Positions 59,327 through 64,000 of a stretch of 64,000 nt of DNA are shown one piece after another (within the stretch, counting starts at the first letter, position 1; the number at the start of each line of letters is the position of its first letter). The notes below the pieces were generated by a model. That model had not been told where the DNA came from. It ran no database searches and saw nothing but the letters and a program-made list of their open reading frames with translations. The DNA comes from Elusimicrobia bacterium HGW-Elusimicrobia-3 (GTDB taxonomy: Bacteria; Elusimicrobiota; Elusimicrobia; Elusimicrobiales; UBA9959): the NCBI GenBank assembly GCA_002840355.1, contig PHAL01000012.1, positions 1 through 64,000 on the forward strand. Reading direction: 5' to 3'. A program made the translations under genes and the position numbers.

Positions 59327-61173
59327 CTCAGCTCCTTTTCCAGGAACTCGAGCAGCAGCGAATATTTCTTGGCCAGGTCCGAGGCCCCTTCTTTGCCGGC
59401 GGTGCCCGGAGAATAATGGCGCAGCTCCAGGGCCTCCCACAGCTCCCTGATCTCGCCCAGCGAGCGCTCGGACGTCGCCGGGAAGCGGCGCTTGATGTGC
59501 TCGGCGGCCTTCTTCATGGTCAGCGCGCTGACCTTCAGGCCGCACTTGTCCGAAAGGTAGTCCAGGAAGGAATCATAGAGCAGGGCCACGGCCTCGTTGG
59601 TCTTGCCGGCCTTGATCAGGGCCTCGGCCTCTTCGATGTCGCGCGAGGCCTCGCTCCGCGCCTGGCGGAAGCGGAACAGCAGCGGGTTGGCCAGCTTGAA
59701 GCGGTTGAAGCGGGCCAGCCAGAAAGAAAGCGTCAGCAGCGCCAGCGGCCCCGTGTGCACCCACCACGGCAGCGACAGTACCGCGCCGGCCAGCAGCGGC
59801 AGGCTGTCCCTGCCGGCCTGGTCGCTGACATAGGCGATGTCGGAGCCGGAGGCCCGCACCGGCGCACCCGGGGTGCCGGGGTTGAAGTTCACGCTCCTGG
59901 CGGCCTGCCCGCCCTTCTCCACCGTCAGGGTGACGGGCTCGGTCTGCAGTTCGCGGTACTGGCCGGCGCGCGGGTCGAAATAGGAGAACCTGACCGGCGG
60001 CACCGTCTTGCGGCCCTCGCTGCGGGGCACCAGGATATAGGTGAAGGTCTTCTTGCCGGTGATGACGTCGTTGTCCTTGCGCACGTCGAGCGAGCTCATG
60101 GTGTCGAAAACCTTGAAATCGGGCAGGTCGGGGAACTTGGGCGCGATGACGGCCTTCAGGTTGCCGCTGCCCGAGACCGTGACCGAGAAGTTGACGGCCT
60201 CGCCGGCGCGCGCGTCGGGCCGGTCGGCCGCGGCGCTGACGGTATAGTCGCCCACGGCGCCGCCGAACGAGGCGGGCGCCCCCGCGGGCAGCGGCTTGAT
60301 GTCGAGCTTGACCAGGTTGGTGGTGAACTCCATGCTGCGGCCCTGCGCGCCGCTCATGGCCATGAACTTCTGGAAGAAGTTGGGGTCGAACGGGTCGATC
60401 TGGTCCTGCGACGGCACCTGGGCGATGACGGTGGCCGGGCCGACCTGCGCGGGGCCCGGCGCCAGCGCGAAGAGCGCGGCCTTGATCTCGCTGTAGGCGT
60501 AGCGGATGCCGTTGATCTCGGTCTCGCCGTTGCGCACCGGCGGCAGGTCCTCGGAGATGAGGTTCTTGAAAGAGGGCGGCATGTACTGCGGGTTGGAACT
60601 CAGCGGCACCGAGGTGTAGAACTTGACGCTGATATTGATCTGCTCGCCGGGGTAGGCCGACTTGCGGTCGGTCTCGGCTTTCAGGAAGATCCGCTCGCCC
60701 TTGACCGCCGCGGTCCTGGCCGCCGGCGACGGGCGCTGCGGCCTGGCTGCGGGCTGCCGGGGCGCGGCCGGCTGCTGCGGGGCCTGCTGGGCGGCCTTGA
60801 CGACGGTGACGGTGAGCTCGTTGGTGACGGCCTTTTCCCTGCCGTTGAAGACCGAGATGGACGGGATGGTCTGCGCGCCGATGAAGCGCGGGGTCAGCAT
60901 GTAGGTGAAAGAGACGGAGGTGGTGATCTTGCCGTTGATGATGGAGATGCTCTGGCTGCGCCCCGAGGAGTAGACGTTGAAATTCTGCATGTTCGGGAGC
61001 TTGGGCTCGGGCACGCTGGCCGAGTCCCCGGAGACCGTGACGGTCAGGTAGAGGTTGTCGTCGATCTGCACCGTGTTGCGGTCGGTCTCGGCCGTGACGG
61101 TGAGCAGCGCCCGGGCCGGGACCGCGCAGAGCAGCGCGGCCAGCGCGAGCAGGACGGGGAAGTTCTTCCTCAC
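59323..61173 (-). CDS. batD: BatD family protein (aerotolerance)
   Basis: 616 residues. Signal peptide (CAVPARALL), a long extracytoplasmic part with two repeats of a VTVSG-type Ig fold (NLYLTVTVSGDSASVPEPKLPNMQNFNVYS; FSVTVSGSGNLKAVIAPKFPDLPDFKVF), one C-terminal transmembrane helix (about 480-500) and a short cytoplasmic helical tail. Exposes a scaffold in the periplasm for the Bat complex. Overlaps batB and batE by 4 bp each. Confidence 0.9.
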   Translation of the reverse strand: MRKNFPVLLALAALLCAVPARALLTVTAETDRNTVQIDDNLYLTVTVSGDSASVPEPKLPNMQNFNVYSSGRSQSISIINGKITTSVSFTYMLTPRFIGAQTIPSISVFNGREKAVTNELTVTVVKAAQQAPQQPAAPRQPAARPQRPSPAARTAAVKGERIFLKAETDRKSAYPGEQINISVKFYTSVPLSSNPQYMPPSFKNLISEDLPPVRNGETEINGIRYAYSEIKAALFALAPGPAQVGPATVIAQVPSQDQIDPFDPNFFQKFMAMSGAQGRSMEFTTNLVKLDIKPLPAGAPASFGGAVGDYTVSAAADRPDARAGEAVNFSVTVSGSGNLKAVIAPKFPDLPDFKVFDTMSSLDVRKDNDVITGKKTFTYILVPRSEGRKTVPPVRFSYFDPRAGQYRELQTEPVTLTVEKGGQAARSVNFNPGTPGAPVRASGSDIAYVSDQAGRDSLPLLAGAVLSLPWWVHTGPLALLTLSFWLARFNRFKLANPLLFRFRQARSEASRDIEEAEALIKAGKTNEAVALLYDSFLDYLSDKCGLKVSALTMKKAAEHIKRRFPATSERSLGEIRELWEALELRHYSPGTAGKEGASDLAKKYSLLLEFLEKELR

Positions 61174-62909
61174 CAGTCCTCCAGCCGGTTCTGCGGCGCG
61201 GGCTTGCCGGCCCGCTGGGCGGCCTGGCGCATGTTCTCGGGGTCGCGGGCGGCCGCCTTCTCTTTTTCTTTCATCATTTCCAGTATCTGCCGGCTGCGCG
61301 TCTGCGCTTCGGCCTTCTTCTTTTCCTGTTCCTTCTGCTTCTCTTTCTCCCGGTCCTTCTTATCCTTGCCGCCGTCCTTCTTGTCCTCGCCGCCCTTGTC
61401 CTTCTTGTCCTTATCCTTCTTATTGTCCTTGTTGTCTTTGTTTTCCTTATTCTTGTCGCAGGAGTTCTTCTGCTTCTGCTCCAGGGCCTTCTGAAGGTTG
61501 AACTTGGCGTTGCTGTCGCCCGGCTCGAGGTCGAGGGCCTGCCGGTAGGCGGCTATCGCCCCGGCCAGGTCTCCCTTCTTGAACAGCGCGTTGCCGCGGT
61601 TGTAGTGCGCGCGGGCCGCCACCTTGGGGCCGGCCGAGGCCTGCTCGAAAGCTTCGGAGGCTTTTTCATAATCTTCCAGCCGGTAATAGGCGTCTCCGAC
61701 GTTGAAAGTCAGCCGCTTGTCGGCCGGTTTCTTGGCCGCCGCGCGCGAGTAATGCTCCACGGCGGACTGCCAGTCCTCGCCCTCGTAGGCGGCGTGGCCG
61801 CGGCGGGCGTCTTTGGACGGGCCGGCCGCCTGCGCGGCCGCGGCCAGCGCCAGCAGCAGGGCCGCCGCTCCCTTGGAAAAACGCGGCAGTCTGAACGAGG
61901 GCCGGTTGAAGCTGAACCCCTTTTCCATGATCAGTAATTCTATCAAAAGCAGGAGCAGGGCTAAAGCCAGCGGCCACTGGTACCGGTTCTTGTAGGCGGA
62001 CCGCCCCTTGCCCTTGCTTTTCTCCAGGTCCAGGGCGGCCACTGCCGAGCGCACCGCATCGGCGGCGGAGTCGGGGTCGGTGTAGCGCTGGTAGGCGGCG
62101 CCGGTGCGGCTGGCGATCTTCATCAGCGTGGCCTCGTCGAGCCGGCTGACGACGGTCTTGCCCTGCCTGTCCTTCTTGTACTCCATCGTATTGCCGCCGG
62201 AATCCGTCATGGGGACCAGGTCCCCTTCGGGGTTGCCCAGGCCTATGGTGTAGATCTTGAGGTTCTGTTCGACCGCCGCCTTCAGCGCGGTGTCCAGGCC
62301 GGACGAGTGGTCCTCACCGTCGGTGATGAGGACCATCACCTTCTGGCCGCCGTAGCGCGACAGCATGCCCAGCACGGTGTCGACCGCCTCGGAGAAATCC
62401 GTGCCCTGCTCCGGCATCATGCCCGGCCGCAGCGCCGAGGCGAAATAGGTGATGGCGTCCTGGTCGGTGGTGAGCGGGCACTGCACGTAGGCCTGCCCGG
62501 CGAAGGCTACCACGCCTATGCGGTAGTCGGCGAATTTCTCGGCTATCGCGCCCAGCAGCAGGCGCGCGTTGGAGAGGCGGTCCGGCTTGAGATCGCGCGC
62601 GGCCATGGAGAGGGACGCGTCTACGGCGATCACGATGTTGCCCTTGAGGTCGGTGACCGGGGCCAGTTCCACCCCCCACTGCGGCCCGGCGGCGGAGACG
62701 GCGAGCAGGGCCAGCGCTATGAAATAGAGCAGGCCGCGCAGGCGGCGGCGGGCCGCCTCTGGCCCCGCGGCCAGGCGTTCGTAGGCCGGGCCCAGCACGG
62801 CGCGGGCGGCGGCCAGCCTGGAGGTCTCCGCCCTGAAGCGGAAGGCGACCAGGGCGGCGAAGGCCGCGGCCAGGCCGGCGAGCAACAGCGGGTATCTGAA
62901 CAGTTCCAT
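61170..62909 (-). CDS. BatB-BatC fusion (VWA domain plus TPR)
   Basis: 579 residues. N-terminal membrane helices, VWA domain (AVDASLSMAARDL MIDAS, PLTTDQDAITYF, LITDGEDHS), a helix, then a TPR region (about 380-465, FNVGDAYYRLEDYEKASEAFEQA, RGNALFKKGDLAGAIAAYRQAL) and a very Lys/Asp/Glu-rich charged stretch (about 475-540). In many genomes BatB and BatC are separate; this single chain covers both. The MIDAS residues are intact, so it should bind a divalent metal. Role: envelope stress/aerotolerance. Confidence 0.88.
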   Translation of the reverse strand: MELFRYPLLLAGLAAAFAALVAFRFRAETSRLAAARAVLGPAYERLAAGPEAARRRLRGLLYFIALALLAVSAAGPQWGVELAPVTDLKGNIVIAVDASLSMAARDLKPDRLSNARLLLGAIAEKFADYRIGVVAFAGQAYVQCPLTTDQDAITYFASALRPGMMPEQGTDFSEAVDTVLGMLSRYGGQKVMVLITDGEDHSSGLDTALKAAVEQNLKIYTIGLGNPEGDLVPMTDSGGNTMEYKKDRQGKTVVSRLDEATLMKIASRTGAAYQRYTDPDSAADAVRSAVAALDLEKSKGKGRSAYKNRYQWPLALALLLLLIELLIMEKGFSFNRPSFRLPRFSKGAAALLLALAAAAQAAGPSKDARRGHAAYEGEDWQSAVEHYSRAAAKKPADKRLTFNVGDAYYRLEDYEKASEAFEQASAGPKVAARAHYNRGNALFKKGDLAGAIAAYRQALDLEPGDSNAKFNLQKALEQKQKNSCDKNKENKDNKDNKKDKDKKDKGGEDKKDGGKDKKDREKEKQKEQEKKKAEAQTRSRQILEMMKEKEKAAARDPENMRQAAQRAGKPAPQNRLEDW

Positions 62910-62911
62910 GG

Positions 62912-63898
62912 TTAAGGTATGGTCCTGAAGTACGTGCGCTCCAGCACGAACATCAGCGCCAGCAGCAGCAGCGCCGGCGCCAGGAAGTACATGTATTTAT
63001 CCGAATACTCGGTATAGGTCTTCACCTCGAATTTGGTCTTCTCCAGCGAGTCTATCCTGCCGTAGATGTGGTCGAGCTCGGCGTAATTCTTGGCGCGGTA
63101 GAACTCCCCCCCGGTCAGCGCCGCGATCTCGCGCAGCGTGGGCTCGTCCAGGTCCTCCTCGATGTAGACCACCGGCTGCATCGGGTCCCCGGTGCTGACG
63201 GCGGCCTTGCCCTTGCCGGCGGTGCCGATGGTGTAGACCTTGATGTCGAAGGCCGCGGCGGTCTTGGCGGCCAGGTTCAGGTCCGTGACGAGGCCGGTAT
63301 TGGACCTGCCGTCGGTGAGCAGCACTATCACCTTGCTCTTGGCCTTGCTCTCCTTGAGGTGGTTCACGCCGGTCACGATGGCGTCCCCGACGGCGGTGCC
63401 CTCGGCGCGCGTCATGTTGAGGTAGGCGGAGTCCAGCATCTCCAGCACGGACTGGTAGTCCAGCGTGAGCGGGCAGGTGAGCATGGCCGCGCCGCCGAAC
63501 ATGATGACGCCTATGCGGTCGTTCTTGCGCTTTTTCACGAAATCGGCCGCGGCCTTCTTGGCGGCCTCCAGCCGGTTGTACGGGTGGAAGTCTTCGGCCG
63601 CCATGCTGTAGGAGGTGTCCACCGTCAGCATGATGTCGATGCCCTCCGACGGCGGCACTTCGCCGCGGGTGGCCTGCTGGGGGCGGGCCAGCGCGAAGAC
63701 CAGCAGCGTCAGGGCGAGCACCCGCCCCCAGAAAGGGACGATCCTGAAAAGCCGCGTGCGCAGGGTGCGCAGGGCCGGCAGCGTGGCGGGGACCCCGGCC
63801 GTGACGTTGCGGCGGTAGCGCTGGCTCCAGGCCAGCCCGGCGAGGATGCCGATGACCGGCATCAGCAGCAGCACCCAGGGGTGCTTGAACATGTTCAC
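62912..63898 (-). CDS. batA: BatA (VWA-domain aerotolerance protein)
   Basis: 328 residues. Two N-terminal membrane helices (about 8-25, 58-75), VWA domain with MIDAS (DTSYSMAAEDF, TAEGTAVGDAI-type, LLTDGRSN), and a C-terminal membrane helix (YMYFLAPALLLLALMF). Start GTG 63898 overlaps the stop of the previous gene as GTGA; ATG 63892 is an alternative two codons later. First visible Bat gene of the operon on the minus strand. Confidence 0.92.
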   Translation of the reverse strand: MNMFKHPWVLLLMPVIGILAGLAWSQRYRRNVTAGVPATLPALRTLRTRLFRIVPFWGRVLALTLLVFALARPQQATRGEVPPSEGIDIMLTVDTSYSMAAEDFHPYNRLEAAKKAAADFVKKRKNDRIGVIMFGGAAMLTCPLTLDYQSVLEMLDSAYLNMTRAEGTAVGDAIVTGVNHLKESKAKSKVIVLLTDGRSNTGLVTDLNLAAKTAAAFDIKVYTIGTAGKGKAAVSTGDPMQPVVYIEEDLDEPTLREIAALTGGEFYRAKNYAELDHIYGRIDSLEKTKFEVKTYTEYSDKYMYFLAPALLLLALMFVLERTYFRTIP

Positions 63899-64000
63899 GG
63901 CCTGCCCCCCCGGCGCCTGGCCTGTTCGGCCGCGGCGGCTTCGGCGGCGGCCTTGAGCGCGCGGGCCTGTTCGGCCGCGGCGCTGAATTCGGCGAGCAGT
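63895..64000 (-). CDS. Partial upstream gene of the Bat operon (C-terminal end)
   Basis: The minus strand is open from the right edge to a TGA at 63895-63897, giving an Ala/Glu/Arg-rich C-terminus (EQARALKAAAEAAAAEQARRR...). Usual neighbours upstream of batA are a DUF58 or DUF4381 protein and MoxR; too little is present to tell which. The TGA overlaps the batA start. Confidence 0.6.
   Translation of the reverse strand, partial: LLAEFSAAAEQARALKAAAEAAAAEQARRRGGRP

Overview
The window looks like a GC-rich Gram-negative bacterial chromosome (many outer-membrane barrels with signal peptides, type IV pilus parts, Bat proteins, 4-domain S1). The mix of an isolated prepilin gene, PorV-like barrel, ftsQAZ-pilT cluster, BatABDE operon and many secreted repeat proteins is compatible with Elusimicrobiota, but this is an inference from gene content; no rRNA is present to confirm it.

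Layout. Positions 1-25,919 are almost entirely plus-strand genes: a surface-protein/signalling operon (a fibre-like fragment, an Fn3 protein ending in a CHU_C/FlgD-like domain, a PorV-like barrel fused to LysM, a giant coiled coil, a coiled-coil histidine kinase and a response regulator fused to a membrane-anchored propeller), one opposing prepilin gene, tRNA-Lys, ftsQ-ftsA-ftsZ-pilT, and dNK-cmk-plsC-rpsA followed by TPR, metallopeptidase-propeller-barrel and HEAT-repeat genes. From 26,912 to the end nearly everything is on the minus strand: two porins, TPR protein, apt, sigma factor, acylphosphatase, GT28 glycosyltransferase, a PerR-peroxiredoxin pair, a serpin, MerR/HU/BFN/PlsY, hflX-miaA-pilZ-miaB, ndk, catalase, a sodium:solute symporter, DksA-like and ABC-F proteins, outer-membrane barrels, a CPAF-like S41 protease, a truncated pyruvate kinase, rpiB and a BatA-BatB/C-BatD-BatE operon. 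The exception is a small HMA protein (36,343). tRNA-Lys, tRNA-Arg and two tRNA-Pro genes are present.

The two strand blocks converge on a non-coding, compositionally odd 2 kb stretch (25,920-27,975). It contains a 28-bp sequence at 26,732-26,759 that closely resembles bacterial dif sites. Convergent transcription plus dif is what a replication terminus looks like. Only 150 bp away lies a small winged-helix-like protein gene whose own promoter is built from about 31-bp imperfect repeats, an arrangement reminiscent of the Bacillus replication terminator protein and its Ter sites; this is the most interesting hypothesis in the window.

Other themes: a -10-like hexamer sits exactly 6-7 nt before the start codon of several genes lacking a Shine-Dalgarno sequence (probable leaderless mRNAs); a perfect TGTCA-N6-TGACA operator precedes a porin promoter; and divergent, PerR-box-bearing promoters serve perR-ahpC and the HMA gene.
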